A program made the translations under genes and the position numbers. A DNA stretch of 64,000 bases, from contig VCMS01000231.1 in assembly GCA_022539475.1 (NCBI GenBank), forward strand, positions 1 to 64,000, in the 5' to 3' direction. The DNA is from Gracilaria domingensis (taxonomy: Eukaryota > Rhodophyta > Florideophyceae > Gracilariales > Gracilariaceae). This document shows positions 1 to 12,182 of the stretch, one piece after another (positions within the stretch are counted from its first letter, which is position 1; each line of letters begins with the position of its first letter). Below the pieces are notes generated by a model. The model was given only the letters and a program-made list of their open reading frames with translations. It was not told the DNA's origin and did not search any database.

Positions 1-154
1 AGGTTCCTCAAGAAAATTCATCCGCATATAAAGATCAGTCGGTTCGGTGAAAAGCAGAAGCGTCGCACACCCAAAACGAGTTCACTATGCATTCGGATTC
101 AATCGCGCCTCTGACTCGTAGCGACATGACTGAAGAACAGTCGCCAGATTCATC

Positions 155-1557
155 TTGATAGTGATGGGGACAACCGTCATAGGCACGTTCGACAACGGGT
201 CGAAAAGCGACGCAGTTTACTCAGCAGTGATGAGATCACACGTGAAAGGACGGCGCCCACTTGGCATCAAAGAGGTTAAAGCGGACGACCCGGCTCTACA
301 CAAAGCTGTTGTCGTAACCTCTATTTATTCGCTTGCGAAGATGTAACTTCGAAATCGCCCTCGCGAGGAACCGTAAGGTGAAGGACTACATTCGAAGGTT
401 GAATGTTACCCTTGAAACAAGGAAGTTCTCGGAGACAGATCCTATCCTTATCTTGGATTTCCTTGCCAGGTTCGTCCAGGAGGCCGATATACTCGGTATG
501 AGTGAAGCACAGCATATGTGGCACTGCCGTACTTCCTAACAGGGACTGCGGAAGATCAGTACAACTCAGTTTGAGGAACCTCGAGAGCCTCGGAACGAGG
601 AGTCACGTGTTGGCCCGAAGCCGTGAACTACCTTCTCAGGTCGTACGCGACTTCCAACGCGATTTATAGCGCTACTCTGGCTGTTCGCGACACTAGACAG
701 AAGAGTGGACAATCTGAAACGGTTTATTCAACGCGGTTGAACAAAGCGTTTCACCGATGTGGTAATGTGTATTCCGCACAGGAGCGGTGTACCATGTTTG
801 TTGATGGTTTGGACCCCACCATTCGGTCGTTGGTCGCTCGCCGACGCGAGGAAAAACGCCGAATGACGTACCTAGAGTTGTTTAATTACGCCCAGGTGGA
901 AGGAGGGACGTATCGAGCCCGCAACCCGGGGCAGCGCCGCTCGAAAGCGCTACTCGCGGAGAGTTCGTCACCATCGATGTCGGTTTTGCGACGAGAAACC
1001 GCTGTCGGTGATGCTGATAACGTCCACTGCATTGGAAGTAACCCCGATTCTTACGGATCTACGGACCTGCCGTCAACCTCGATTCCGAGCACGGAAGAAG
1101 ACCCCGCATTGTATGCCCAAGGTGTCCGGGTGCCTGCAGCCCCGCTGTCTTACGCTAACAATTCTCGCGTCTGAAGCGTCCAGGGTGGAAGGACACAGCA
1201 CCACAACGTCGAGTGGACAATCGTACTCGCGACAAACCGGCCTCGGTCATATGTTACCAGTGCTACCTTCCAGGTCACGTATCGACGCAGTGCGTATTTC
1301 CGCCGTCGCACAGGCCGAAAATTATTGCGTATTACGACGCCCTCACGCCCGAGGAAAAGGAATCTGTTCCACGAAAGGAATATGATAAGGCCAGAGCTGA
1401 ACTGGGATTACCGGTTCCGGTTTATGCTCAGCCCTCCGTTCCGGCACAGGCACCTTCGAACCAAGTTCAAGGCGAAGTACCCACGCATGGGGTTCAGTTA
1501 GGCCCCCCAAACGGAGTTCACGCACCGAACTTGGTGAGCTCCGTTGAGAAAAACTGA
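155..1557 (+). pseudogene. gag region with CCHC zinc knuckle (broken)
   Basis: Region encoding the capsid/nucleocapsid polyprotein. The part near 620-1170 has a retrotransposon-gag look: charged and helical, including the motif FVDGLDPTIRSLV. A single C-x2-C-x4-H-x4-C zinc knuckle (CYQCYLPGHVSTQC) begins near 1252 and is followed by a Pro/Val/Gln-rich tail. Position ahead of pol agrees with this. The region is no longer one open frame; it is treated as a fossil part of the retrotransposon. Confidence 0.75.
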
Positions 1558-1602
1558 CTTCGGGAGTTTTTCCCTACGGGAGGGGCGCCTTCCGAGCCGA
1601 AG

Positions 1603-4600
1603 TTGAAGGCGCCCGAGGCGTCACAGCTTCGCTCCCCAGCTGTTAGAATTCTTTCAAGGATAGCGGCTACAACTGACGTGAGCTCAGAACACCTTTCGGT
1701 TCTACGTCGTCCGTGGATACGGTCCCGTAATCTCCGTATTCCGAAAAGAGTTCCTGTGATGGCCAAGAGAAACTACAAAGTTTATGCCGATCTTGGCTTG
1801 TCTAACCAGTTCATGGTTCGACAGTTGTCTGTGTTGCATACAGGAGCTGCACCGAACCTGATTCACCTTGAGTTGGTGCCACCCGCGCTACGGGATGAAA
1901 TTCGTCATGGTCCAGGTTTGGACATCGCGGATGCCAACAATAACCCGTTGCGTGCTCTTGGGTACATACCTCTCATGGTACGATTAGGAACCTGTATGGT
2001 TAAAGTGGATTTCATGGTTTGCAAAAGCATTGCCGCACCGGTGATACTCGGTTGTGACTTTTGTGATCGTTTTGTTGAAGCGATTCGACCTCGAGCTCGA
2101 GTTGTTACCATGGATGATAGTTCCGAAATACCGATTGTAAGGAAACCGCTAAAGAGAGCTACTCGCAAGCGCGTCCCGCTCCCTGCTGCACAGGAAGTTC
2201 CAACCGTCGACCCGGTATCATCTAAGCTCCATGTGGCTCATGCCATCGCAATCCCTGCGCAATCCCAAGTTTGGGTCACCATAATTACTAAGCAGTCTGG
2301 TCTACGTGTGGTACAACCATTGCCATCATTGTATGATCAGAAGCAACTCGCTTTGGCGAACGGAGTAATCTCGGTGGAATCCGACAAACCATTCAGAGTT
2401 TTGGTGGCCAACTTTGGCACAACCCGACAGTGGTTAGCTAAAAACCAAATCCTTGGTACCACTCTCCCACACCCTGCTGCTATCGTACCGACGAAGATAC
2501 CCGTTGCGGATGTTCTCGGTATAACCGATGCTAAGGAGGGGGAGGGATCAGCGGAAACCGCTTTTACCGCATCGGTTACCCCGGCGAGCGAAGTCACCGA
2601 ATCGCTGGCATCCACCGAAGATAAAGCGTTGCCACCAGGAACGGAAGATACAGACCCTGTCAAAGAACTGGAACAGTTGAATTTTGATCATGTACCTGAA
2701 TCTCATAGAGATAAGTTAAGAGAAATGTTGAGGGAGTTCACACCCATGTGGGATGGATCCCTCGGGACAATTGGAATCACGGAACACCGTATTGACCTAC
2801 TTCCAGGTACTAGCCCCATTTCTCAACACCCATACCGGGCTGGTCCCAAAGCTAGGGAAGAGGAGCAATCTCAGGTTGAGAAGATGTTACGCGCTGGCGT
2901 CATAGAGGCGGCTCAATCCGCTTGGGCCTCACCCGTGGTGCTAGTTCGCAAAGCGGACGGATCATGGCGATTCTGTATTGATTACCGTCGTCTAAATTCG
3001 GTCACCGTCAAAGACGTTTATCCCATACCCAGGATGGACGAATACATTGACTCGCATGGGAGTGCTACAGTGTTCACCGCCTTGGATGCCAATTGGGGAT
3101 ACTGGCAAGTTCCGATCCGTGAAAAGGAAAACGACAAAACTGCTTTTGTGTGCCATCAAGGTTTGTACCGGTTTAAACGAATGCCGTTCGGATTAACCAA
3201 CGCACCGGCTACGTTTCAACGTGCTATCGATATCCTCTTGGCTCGATTCAAGTGGAAGACCTGCTTGGTGTATCTTGACGATATCATCGTGTTCTCCGAT
3301 AACCTTAATGACCACTTAACACACGTCCGGGACGTCATGAGAGTCCTCAGGGACGCGGGCGTTACGCTGAAACTCAAGAAGTGCGAGTTCTTCACAGATT
3401 CTGTCAAATACCTAGGGCATATCATCCGACCTGGACAGCTCTCAGTTAACGCAGTTCGCGTGAAGTCGCTGAAAGAAGCGAAACACCCTACGACACAAAC
3501 GGAACTCCGCAGTTTTCTGGGTCTCTGTAATGTATATCGGCGTTTTGTCCCGAACTTCGCAGATATTGCGACCCCTCTTAACCACCTTTTGAGAAAAGGT
3601 CAACCAGTTCAATTGGAACCCCTAGGCGACGCGAAAGCGTCTGCTTTTTCGGCATTAGTTGACGCAGTAACGTCACCGCCAATCTTGGCTTTGCCTAAGC
3701 GAGGACTTCCATTCGAAGTAGACACTGATGCCAGTGCACACCAGGTTGGTTGCGCCCTGTTTCAGGTCACGGAAGACGGCGTGAGACATCCACTTGGATA
3801 CTGGTCGCGATCCTTGAACGTACACGAACGTAACTACTCAATTTCGGAGAAAGAGTGCTTAGCCGTTGTATGGGCTCTAACTACCTTGAGGCCATATCTT
3901 ATGGGCAACCATTTTACGGTACATACGGACCACTCATCTCTCCGATGGCTCATGGAAATCCCGGAACCATCAGGACGCTTGATGCGTTGGCGCTTGAGGT
4001 TATCGGAGTTCGATTTCACAGTTACGTACAAAAAAGGAACGTTGAATCTGCAGGCAGATGCACTCTCCCGCTTGGGAACAAATGCAGAAGCGGCACCAGT
4101 TGACGATCTGGACATACCATGCTTTATGGTGGAAGAACAAGCAGGTTGGGTCGAATCCTTGTCGGATGACATCTGTGACGACATCCTGCTCACTTCTGAA
4201 AAGTTAGATCCCTTGACTGGAGCTTTTGTACCCATCACTCCGGAGGAGATGATCCAAGAACAGCAATAGGATGAGTTCTGTACGCGAATTCGCGCTCGTC
4301 ACAATGGAGAAGATCGTATACCTTTTCAGGTTAACGATCAGGGGTACCTGGTTAGGTTGGTTGAAGCGTATACCCAAATTGTGGTCCCATACTCGCTGCA
4401 AAACCGTGTGCTGGTCATGACACACTATGTGAAGGTAAGAGCACACCCAGGAGGTCGAAAACTATACTTGACTCTGCGTAGGGATTTTTACTGGCCGTCA
4501 ATTGCATTGGACTGCTACGCAGTACGACGCTCTTGCACCGAGTGCGCTAAGAATAACGTGAAACTTCGTAAGTACTCAAAGAAGTTAACGCTGTTCCCAG

Positions 4601-6948
4601 CACGGTCTCCTTTGGAGTTTATCGCTATCGATATCTTAAGTGAATTGATCAGAACCGCAAGAGGTAATCGATACCTTCTGGTTATCACCGATCGGTTTTC
4701 TAAGTTGGTACGGACAGTCCTGCTGAAACGGATTACGGCCGTGGTGGTTGCACAAGCTTTTTTCACCCACTGGGTCTTTGTGTACGGTCCACCGGTTCAT
4801 CTATTATCAGATAACGGTTCACAGTTCACGTCGAAGTTTTTCCAGGGCGTCTGTCGAATCTTGAGTGTCAAGAATCTATTTACGACCACCTACCACCCCC
4901 AAACAAATGGTCAGGTAGAACGATTTAACCGTACCATGCTAAATGCATTAAGATCTTATGTGGCAGATCATCCTAAGGACTGGGATTTGTATACGGACGC
5001 TATTACGTACGCGTACAACACCCAAGTCCACCGGGTAACGAAGCTAGCACCTTTTGAGTTGGTATTGTCAAGAGTACCGCCACCGGTTGCAATCGAGGCT
5101 CAAGAAACGCTTTCTACGTGCCCGTCTGTTGGGTTATACAGGAACGCTTGGAAGGATTGGTTAACCAAAATGGTACCGGTCGCTCGCACAGCGATGGATA
5201 AGGCGCAGGCCGCCTATAAGCGCAACTTCGATGCGAAGGTTAAGACCCCATTACCAAAGGTCAAACCACACGATATGGTATTTCTCCGCAAAGAATACTA
5301 TAATCCGGAGAAGGAACGCCGCCTCAAGCTCTCGCCTATCGCGGAAGGACCCTACAAGGTTATTTCCGTCAGGGACGATAGCGTAGTATTGGACATCAAT
5401 AATCTCCACGAACGGATATCGTTAGACCGTGTCGCGCTGGCCCCACCACCCTACGTTCACGTTAACACCCAACTGGGTGAAGCTACAGGGGACGAACACG
5501 TCGTATCTTCGCGCCCTGCGACTCTCCGCCCTGATCGCGGCTTATCGGATCTACCGAAGTCAGAATCACTCACGCGGGTAGCACAACCCGTTGCGGGAGA
5601 CGAAGAGGAAAACTCAACTAGAGTTGACCCCCCACCGGACGTCGTGGCTCCCGTGCCACCGCCTAAGGAGGGGGAGGAAAGTACGAAACCCGTTACACCG
5701 GCGTCGCACGGTCACACTGTGTCGCAAGGTACCGCAACTAATCTCGCGGTCTCCATCAATAGCGCTGTGGTGCGCCGAGCCGCTGTACCTCGTGGTGATA
5801 CTCCGTCGGGTTCGTTGAGCAATGCGCTGGAAGCGACACGACCCACCCAGGGGGTACACACCGCTGTGGATAACGTAACCCTGTCGGGAACACCACAACT
5901 GAGTGGGGTCACCACCTGCACAGCGGAAAAGACAGTATCTGTAGACCTGGGCCTTGCGGAGAACCCAGAACCGCAAGCGGTAGACCAGCTCAATGTTACC
6001 GATCAGTGTTAACCACGCCGTGGTATGAGGAAACGAGAAGTCGTACTTACCCGCGTATTATTTGAGAAAACAACCTTGGAAAGGTGAAGTACGAAGTACG
6101 AGTGTGGAAACCGCCGATGGTGCACCCACGCTGCGTCGCAGAGGACTCATGACACACTCAAGTGCAGAGTAACACGTTGTGCGACGTGGTGACGTATGGA
6201 AAGCACCGCCGACGCGGGGAACTGCTGACAGTAAGTCGCGTGCGCGAGTACCACACTTGCACGGTGCACGATGTACGGTCGCTAACCTTTGGCGAACGGA
6301 CACCTGTTAGGGTAACTCGTGGCTCACACGTGCCATCGCCTGGCCAACCAGAAGGCCGCGATATACACCGTGATTGGTCAATCCGCCTCCATGGCGCACG
6401 AGCGAGACCCTGCCCGTTCTCCGTCGCACGAACGATCCTTCTGGATAGCAAGAGGGAGCTCAGAATCCCGAAGCTACCGTTGGACGGTCGGAAGCTCAAC
6501 CAAAGCGAGCTGAAGCTCGTCAGACTCAAGAAGGAGAGCACTTCAAGAAGAACCTTTCACGTTGAAGATTGGACGCTCCTGGCGTAAGTTGTAGTTGTCG
6601 CGCAGCGAAGAACTCCTAGTGAGTCGTGACTGGTTAAGTCCAAGAGGAACCCCTCCAGAGGTTAGCCGGCCACCACCTCGCCACCCTCTGAGGTACGAAA
6701 CCACAATCGGTGAAGTAGAGCAGTCAAACACCGAGGTGTACCCACAGGAATACGTGATCGAACGTATCGTACGTCATGTTGTAGACACCGATGGGACGGT
6801 ACTGTACCAGGTGCAATGGTATGGCTACTCCGCCGAGAAGGACACCATGGAACCGGTCGAGCACCTACCTAGGTCAAAGATCGTTTCATACCACCGTCGC
6901 ACTCGGTCAGCCTTGCCCTCCAACCTGAACCGAGCCCAGGTGGGATAA
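1603..6948 (+). pseudogene. pol region: protease, reverse transcriptase, RNase H, integrase, chromodomain (broken)
   Basis: Replication and integration enzymes of the chromovirus. The protease-like fold precedes reverse transcriptase, whose catalytic YLDDIIVFS box lies near 3271. RNase H follows, with the VDTDASAHQVG motif near 3720 and an HTDHSSLRWL stretch near 3927. Integrase begins near 4400 with an HHCC zinc-binding region (CTECAKNN), then the DDE core: IAIDIL, then LLSDNGSQF near 4800, then QTNGQVERFN near 4905. A GPYKV motif marks the C-terminal integrase module. A chromodomain, with YVIERIVRH, YQVQWYGY and MEPVEHL, lies near 6750-6900; such domains guide integration to marked chromatin in this clade. 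Domain order (RT before integrase) rules out Copia elements. Not continuous, so non-functional as it stands. Confidence 0.9.
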
Positions 6949-7318
6949 GAACCGTTCCCGGTGAGGAGCCTTCAACTATACCGCGATGCGGAAGGCTCAG
7001 AATGGAGAGTTGACCCCTTCTGTGTGTGGGATGAATGAAGGAAGAAGACCAATGAAGTGGTGAAGACTGAAACAGAGGAAGTGAGAAGAAAGAAAGAAGA
7101 GCATACTGAAATGCCGGTTGTACCGATTTAAAACGGTTAGAGTACAAGAAGCACCAAGGAAGTGAAGTACACGGAAACAGAGTGTGAGTGAAGAAGTAAT
7201 CGGAGATCGATCAAGTTCGTGGAGAACAGGCAAAAGGGTGAAAGGAAAGTTACCACTAGATGGTTTTACTGTTTCTATCTTATACTAAGGACCAAGTCCT
7301 CCAGCCCTGCTGTTCATC
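6949..7318. other. Spacer between chromodomain and antisense gene
   Basis: Purine-rich on the + strand, with many GAAG and GAGGAAG runs. No recognisable coding sequence. It may hold the 3' ends of both the sense and the antisense transcripts of the retrotransposon; no clear polyadenylation signal stands out. Confidence 0.4.
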
Positions 7319-9178
7319 TTACACCCCCGATGAGGGACCGCCACCACCGCTACCGGAGGGGCCCTGCGAAGGGTGAGGAACGGCGTAAGCCAGTATCCCT
7401 GCCATAGTGGTGAGATGATCGGGCACGATAATTCCAGCGTTCTGGAGACTGGCGCGCAACATCGCGATGTTCGCCGGAGAATCTCCCGGAGCGACCGGAG
7501 CTGTCGGGGCCGGAAGGACCGAAGGAACGGTAGCCGCTACAGGGGCCGGACCCACCACCGGAACACTCGCTTGAGTCGGAACATTCCAACCCGCAGGAGC
7601 CTGGGGTACACCACCGCTGGCGTGCAACACCTGATTCACCGCCGGTAGGTCATTCACCAACTCCTGGTCCATCTCGACGAGTGCTCCCGCCACCTCTCCA
7701 CCAGTATTCATGTTCGGATCATCCAGGTCCACTGGGGCGACCCAGTTGTCACTGAACATGAACCCAACAGGGTGACCGTCTGGAATCGACCGTGGCTGGT
7801 TCGCTGCCCACTCGGCATACGTGCTAGTCGTCATCGTACCCTCCCATGGGTCGTAAAACACGAAATCTCTCGCGGTGGGATGTCTCCTACCGGGTGAGCG
7901 GTCGTAGTGAGGACGAGGACCTTTCCCACGTTGCGAACGGGGCACCGTTTCCCAATCGATTCCATCGATAACATCCAATATGTAATGGATCTCATCCACG
8001 TTCTCTTCGGACCCCAAGGGAGTGTGCAAATCCAGCGAGCGGATAATGCTGCGAAGCATCGGCGGAATGTACGAAACACGATAGTTGTCGTAAGCCTTCC
8101 AGAGGAGAAACGCTGCTACGCGTGCCGCCCACTCGCTGGCTACGAGACCCCACCATCCTGAATGCGGATCGTTGATCAATCGGGAACCGATGTAACTCAA
8201 GCACGGAGGCAGTTCTGCAAAACACCCTTTGGGTACCTTCACATCACGCCACCAATCTGGTAGAGGAGGGAACCGTCCAACAAAGGCCTGCGGTCTGTAC
8301 CTCTCGGTCTCGATATTCGGATACGGAATCAGATACCCATGTCGGGAACAAGCTTTCCGCTCAAACCGAATGCGGTTGACGAACCCACCCTGGGAAGCGT
8401 TCTTGCGAAGATAACGGAACTCCGCTCGGAGTATGGGCCGATTCCAGCACAACATCAACCTCGATGTGGTCGGGCCATCGCCAGCGTACCGCGCATGGTT
8501 GAGCGTCGCCAAGTTGTCTCCATATCGGACTTCACCGAAAGTACGGTAGAATGGAGTATCGAACCCATATGACGGTGGAACCAGGTGCTCAAGGTGCACT
8601 CGACTGAGTCTCTTGTACGCCAACTTCGCGTGTTCCGCGCGTGCGGTGTTCAGGTTCTCACCCTCGCGGGTATCGTACCGGAGGAGCATCGGGTCGATCG
8701 CTATACGAACTCTCCATTTTTGAGATTGCACTACCGCTAACGGCAGACCGCCCGGTAGGAAGCCGTTTTCGGCATACGACTCCAAGAGAGTGTCATCGTT
8801 AACAGCTACCGGATGAAACCACGGTGCACGGCTGAACGCAAACCCATCACGGAGTGGATCGCGTACTGCGAGAGATTCCCTCGATTTCCAACCAGCTTGG
8901 TTCGCCATCAGCGGCATCGCTTGCGCTGAATTCCATATCGGGACGTTCACCGGGACCATCGGTTGAGACTGAGGCAGTGGAGCCGTCGCAGAACCTGGCT
9001 GAGGGTAGTTCGACGCGCTCGCCTGACCCGTCGGGTAATGAGGAAACTGATTCGGGTTCATCGGAACGACAGATGATGTACTGTGATCGAGTTCGGATAC
9101 TAGAATACTCTGTTCGCTTGAGTGTGAGTGTGTATCGCGCTTGCGAGGTATAGAAACCGAGGAGTTGGTACCGCTCAT
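7319..9178 (-). CDS. Antisense accessory protein inside the chromovirus (619 aa, unknown function)
   Basis: A whole, uninterrupted frame on the strand opposite gag-pol, lying between the chromodomain and the polypurine tract. The first ATG, MSGTNSSVSIPRKRD, is at 9178; the frame stays open 12 codons further upstream. Residues 1-110 are Ser/Pro/Gln-rich and look disordered. The middle, about 110-430, looks folded, with many aromatic residues and Arg (WFHPVAVNDD, RFPPLPDWWRDVKVPKG, SGWWGLVASEWAARVAAFLL). The tail is Pro/Ala/Val-rich and ends in a Gly/Ser-rich stretch. I recognise no known domain, no signal peptide and no clear membrane span. Additional frames in this position, sense or antisense, are known in some plant Ty3/gypsy elements. 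Its survival beside a decayed pol suggests selection or youth; function is not assignable. Confidence 0.7.
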   Translation of the reverse strand: MSGTNSSVSIPRKRDTHSHSSEQSILVSELDHSTSSVVPMNPNQFPHYPTGQASASNYPQPGSATAPLPQSQPMVPVNVPIWNSAQAMPLMANQAGWKSRESLAVRDPLRDGFAFSRAPWFHPVAVNDDTLLESYAENGFLPGGLPLAVVQSQKWRVRIAIDPMLLRYDTREGENLNTARAEHAKLAYKRLSRVHLEHLVPPSYGFDTPFYRTFGEVRYGDNLATLNHARYAGDGPTTSRLMLCWNRPILRAEFRYLRKNASQGGFVNRIRFERKACSRHGYLIPYPNIETERYRPQAFVGRFPPLPDWWRDVKVPKGCFAELPPCLSYIGSRLINDPHSGWWGLVASEWAARVAAFLLWKAYDNYRVSYIPPMLRSIIRSLDLHTPLGSEENVDEIHYILDVIDGIDWETVPRSQRGKGPRPHYDRSPGRRHPTARDFVFYDPWEGTMTTSTYAEWAANQPRSIPDGHPVGFMFSDNWVAPVDLDDPNMNTGGEVAGALVEMDQELVNDLPAVNQVLHASGGVPQAPAGWNVPTQASVPVVGPAPVAATVPSVLPAPTAPVAPGDSPANIAMLRASLQNAGIIVPDHLTTMAGILAYAVPHPSQGPSGSGGGGPSSGV

Positions 9179-9244
9179 GACTGTGACGAATTTAGGTACT
9201 TGCGTTTCGCACAAAACTTCAGCCTCGAAGTCGTTCTCGGCTCT

Positions 9245-9257
9245 AAGCAGGGAGAGA
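9245..9257 (+). promoter_or_regulatory. Polypurine tract of the retrotransposon
   Basis: Purine run AAGCAGGGAGAGA with one pyrimidine, abutting the TG that opens the 3' LTR. In LTR elements this RNA stretch resists RNase H and primes plus-strand DNA synthesis. Position and composition fit exactly. Confidence 0.8.
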
Positions 9258-10233
9258 TGTAGAGCAACGCAATTTGCGTGGTTATCAGGATGATGCCACT
9301 CATATACTCAGGGGATGAGTATAGGAGGATGCACTCGAAGAATAATGAGCTGGACCCAATTTTGGCGGTTACTTTTGGAATGGCTTTCCCACAGTTACCT
9401 GTAATCAGGATTGCCATTGCTGGCCAATACCGCTAGGTGGACGCGTGTACGACACCACCGTGTGTGTGCATATTACAGGACAATAGGTAGTGCACCTGAG
9501 GTGCCTGACACTGGGCTAGCCACGTGTACGGACCCCTGCGGGTGTGCACCACGTGTACATAGTTAGTTTAGACCTACTTAGGAGAGCTCGACCTCGTCGT
9601 CGCGAGCACCTTTGTAAAGTCAACCCGAACACTTCTAAGTGGACTCTTTGTCGAGTAGCGCTGTCCTGAGTGGACTCTACACGAGTAAGGCTCTGGCGCC
9701 AACCGCCTACGTGGGTTATCACTCTCGCGAGTATAGCCACGTCTGGTTACGGTGGTCCTACCCTCTCGGTACCTTTGAGGAACATCTTTCGTTGATGTCA
9801 TGACCTGAGGATCGTACCGAGGAGGTATAGGACTACATTATGAAGTGATACGACTCTGTATAGAGTTTTGCCGTGTTTACGGAAACCCGTGCATTACCGT
9901 TGGAGGATCTCGCCCCGCTCCGGGCACAGTGCCGAGGAGGCCCTACCCGTCGCGTGTGGGTGTTGTTTGGCTGTTGTTTTCTGTTACTTTCCCTCTCGAG
10001 ACTACACCTGTCGTTGGTCGTGTTTCATCGTTGCCGATACCGCCCCATCTCTGGAGTTTCTCATCGTTTCCTCAGGACGTGGCCTAGCACCTCTGTAGGT
10101 ATAGCCAGTCACCACTTCGGCCTTAAAACCGAGTTACGGTGGTACAGAGGGCTCTGTCACTGGTCTGCCATCTCTCACGAGAGCGGACCTTCGCACAGTG
10201 TGGTGGGTTTCACTCTTCCGAGTTTGCCCCACA
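9258..10233 (+). repeat. 3' LTR of the chromovirus (976 bp)
   Basis: Begins TGTAGAGCAACGC and ends GCCCCACA. The ends are defined by alignment with the inverted solo LTR at 13041-14016: identity starts and stops at the same bases in both. Short inverted motifs such as GAGTGGACTCTAC occur inside. The five bases after the LTR are GTCTC; the matching target duplication would lie left of the window. Confidence 0.93.
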
Positions 10234-11805
10234 GTCTCTAGCATGCATTTACGGGGAGGTTTAACCTTGAAGGAGTGAACTAGTTAAACCACTTTGAAGT
10301 CTAAAAAACAGTTTCCAGCTCTTAAAAAAAGTACAGCTCCCAATTTACATCATACTAATCCGCGAATGAGCAAAGTTTGCACATGTTTGCAGCACTAAAT
10401 TCAAACTGTAAACCTCATCTCAACGTTAGCCGTTCAAGCGGGTCTTTTTTTTTGTTTTATCTACAAAACGGTTTCTGTCACGAAAACAATCTTCTCTCTG
10501 TGGTCTACCACTTTTGCAAACACATTCAACAAAAGTATTTTGCATACTATTCAGAGAAAATCACATACATGATGGAAAAAAGCGACTTCAATGATTCCTA
10601 ACAGTGTACACCTCAGCCAGGGAAGTCTTGCAGATGTATTTTGATTACAACAAATCCAGATGTGCCGTTCAATGATTGTCTCTATCTTCCGGGTTTTATA
10701 CAGAACAAAAAATGCAAGTGTAAACGCAAAGCTTTCTCACGGCTCTGTCATTCTGAGAGCGGCTATTTGTTTCATACACGGTACGTTACTTTTGTTGTAC
10801 AACGTCTTTCTCTTTTGGATTGTAACTCTAACAACTTTAAAGCGCTTTTCACATTATTTCTTCTGTACATTGCTAAGATAACATCTCAAGCAGGTCCCAA
10901 TCAACTGGTTAAATTTGCAGTGAAATCGTTTGTGTACCTAACACTGTTGATTTGCAGTAAACTGTGTCCAGCTACAATGCCTCTGTTTTTCTTTGTCCAA
11001 TGCATTTGTGGAAGTTTTTTGTCTCTCAGCCGTAATCTCAACTGTACAAACTAAATTGTTGCAATCGAGAAAAATAAACCGCAGGCTTATGGTCACAAAC
11101 ATTTCTTCTCGTCCGTCACTTCTCCTCCGAACATGTTCCAAAGCCCGTAGATTTCGCCCAAGCAATTGCACTTGTACGTTACTTTGCAGAAGTATATTCA
11201 GATAATTGTGTAAATCAAATTGCAGCACGGTGGAGATTGAAGCGAAATTCTCTATCCAAAATTTTCAGCTGTCCTCTTCTCTCCATCACGTTAGTACTTT
11301 ACCTGATGTTGTTGTGCGTTACCCTCAGAATGTACTCTACAACTTGCATGGAGCCGTTTCGGCGATCGCACCGTACCGCGCGCAGCACGTCGTTCTTTTC
11401 TCAACTGACCACCATCTGGGTTGCCGACCAACATAGTTTCTCCATCACTTGCTTCGTTTACACTCTATTGGTGTCGAACTAATGCTGGCGACAAAGTTCT
11501 CTTCAACAAAAGTTTTCTCAGGAATATCTATAGTTCTCTATTCAGGTCTAACGGCTCTTTCGATTTCTTGATATTCAGGTACGATATTCACAGAATCCCA
11601 CCCACACAACTATGGTCACAGCGCTACGTAGATTGAAGGCACGGACAAACAGCTTTCATACAGAAGGAATTTACTCCAGCGCGTCTGTGCAGATGATCGA
11701 CGCGCACCCCGTCACCGCCTCATTGCTGATCGCGTTAACACTCATTCGATGCTTTTCACCACTGTGCCCACATTTGCAATAGAGCTGTCGATATCATGAC
11801 GCGAT
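10234..11805. other. AT-rich intergenic stretch, no gene recognised
   Basis: AT-richer than its surroundings, with poly-T and poly-A runs. Short open frames of up to about 137 codons occur on both strands (for example 10641-11054 + and 10938-11228 -), but none has a recognisable domain and they overlap each other. Most likely a decayed insertion whose family I cannot name. Confidence 0.4.
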
Positions 11806-11809
11806 CCCA

Positions 11810-12180
11810 GAGAGGTATATTGATGTCCGGATGATATCCCCCGGATAACCTATATTAGAATTACGAAACCTGAAGATGTCCATTTGATCTCCTTTAGATG
11901 TCCAGATGATATACGTAAATGATGCTAAGATGATGCATGAAGTTTATCCAAATGATGCACCCTGGATTTCCGCACATCCATAGGGCATATCTTCGTGCAT
12001 CATATGAGTATCTTTGGAATAGTTTTTGTATATCCAAAGGACATTTGAAGGGCATCAATTAGGCGCATCCAACGGGGTACCACCACATATCATTTGGATA
12101 TCCTGGATGCGCAAAAGATGTCCGACTGATATCCCATAGATGTCCCAAATTTTCATCCGATGGACGTCCATCGCGCATCG
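11810..12180. repeat. Block dense in GATGTCC / GATATCC / GCATC motifs
   Basis: Within about 370 bp the heptamer GATGTCC occurs about five times and GATATCC about three times, with inverted forms (GGACAT, GATGGACGTCCATC) mixed in. Spacing is irregular, so it is not a simple tandem repeat. It has no open frame and ends at the start of the small minus-strand frames next to it. Confidence 0.5.
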
Positions 12181-12182
12181 CT

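Larger units (their letters stand above)
1..10233 (+). mobile_element. Ty3/gypsy chromovirus LTR retrotransposon, left end outside the window
   Basis: Reverse-transcribing element of the Ty3/gypsy chromovirus group. Seen in order: a gag region with a CCHC zinc knuckle, protease/reverse transcriptase/RNase H, an integrase, a chromodomain, a long reading frame on the opposite strand, a polypurine tract and a 976-bp 3' LTR that starts TG and ends CA. The 5' LTR and primer-binding site lie outside the window. The 3' LTR is only a few per cent different by eye from a solo LTR 2.8 kb away, so the family moved recently. The sense frames are broken in roughly four or five places, so this copy looks inactive although its domains are well preserved. 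The antisense frame is whole. Confidence 0.93.

Noticed and set aside
5614-5993. Minus-strand frames opposite the end of the integrase
   Set aside because: Shadows of the pol coding strand; low-complexity Arg/Ser products with no motif.
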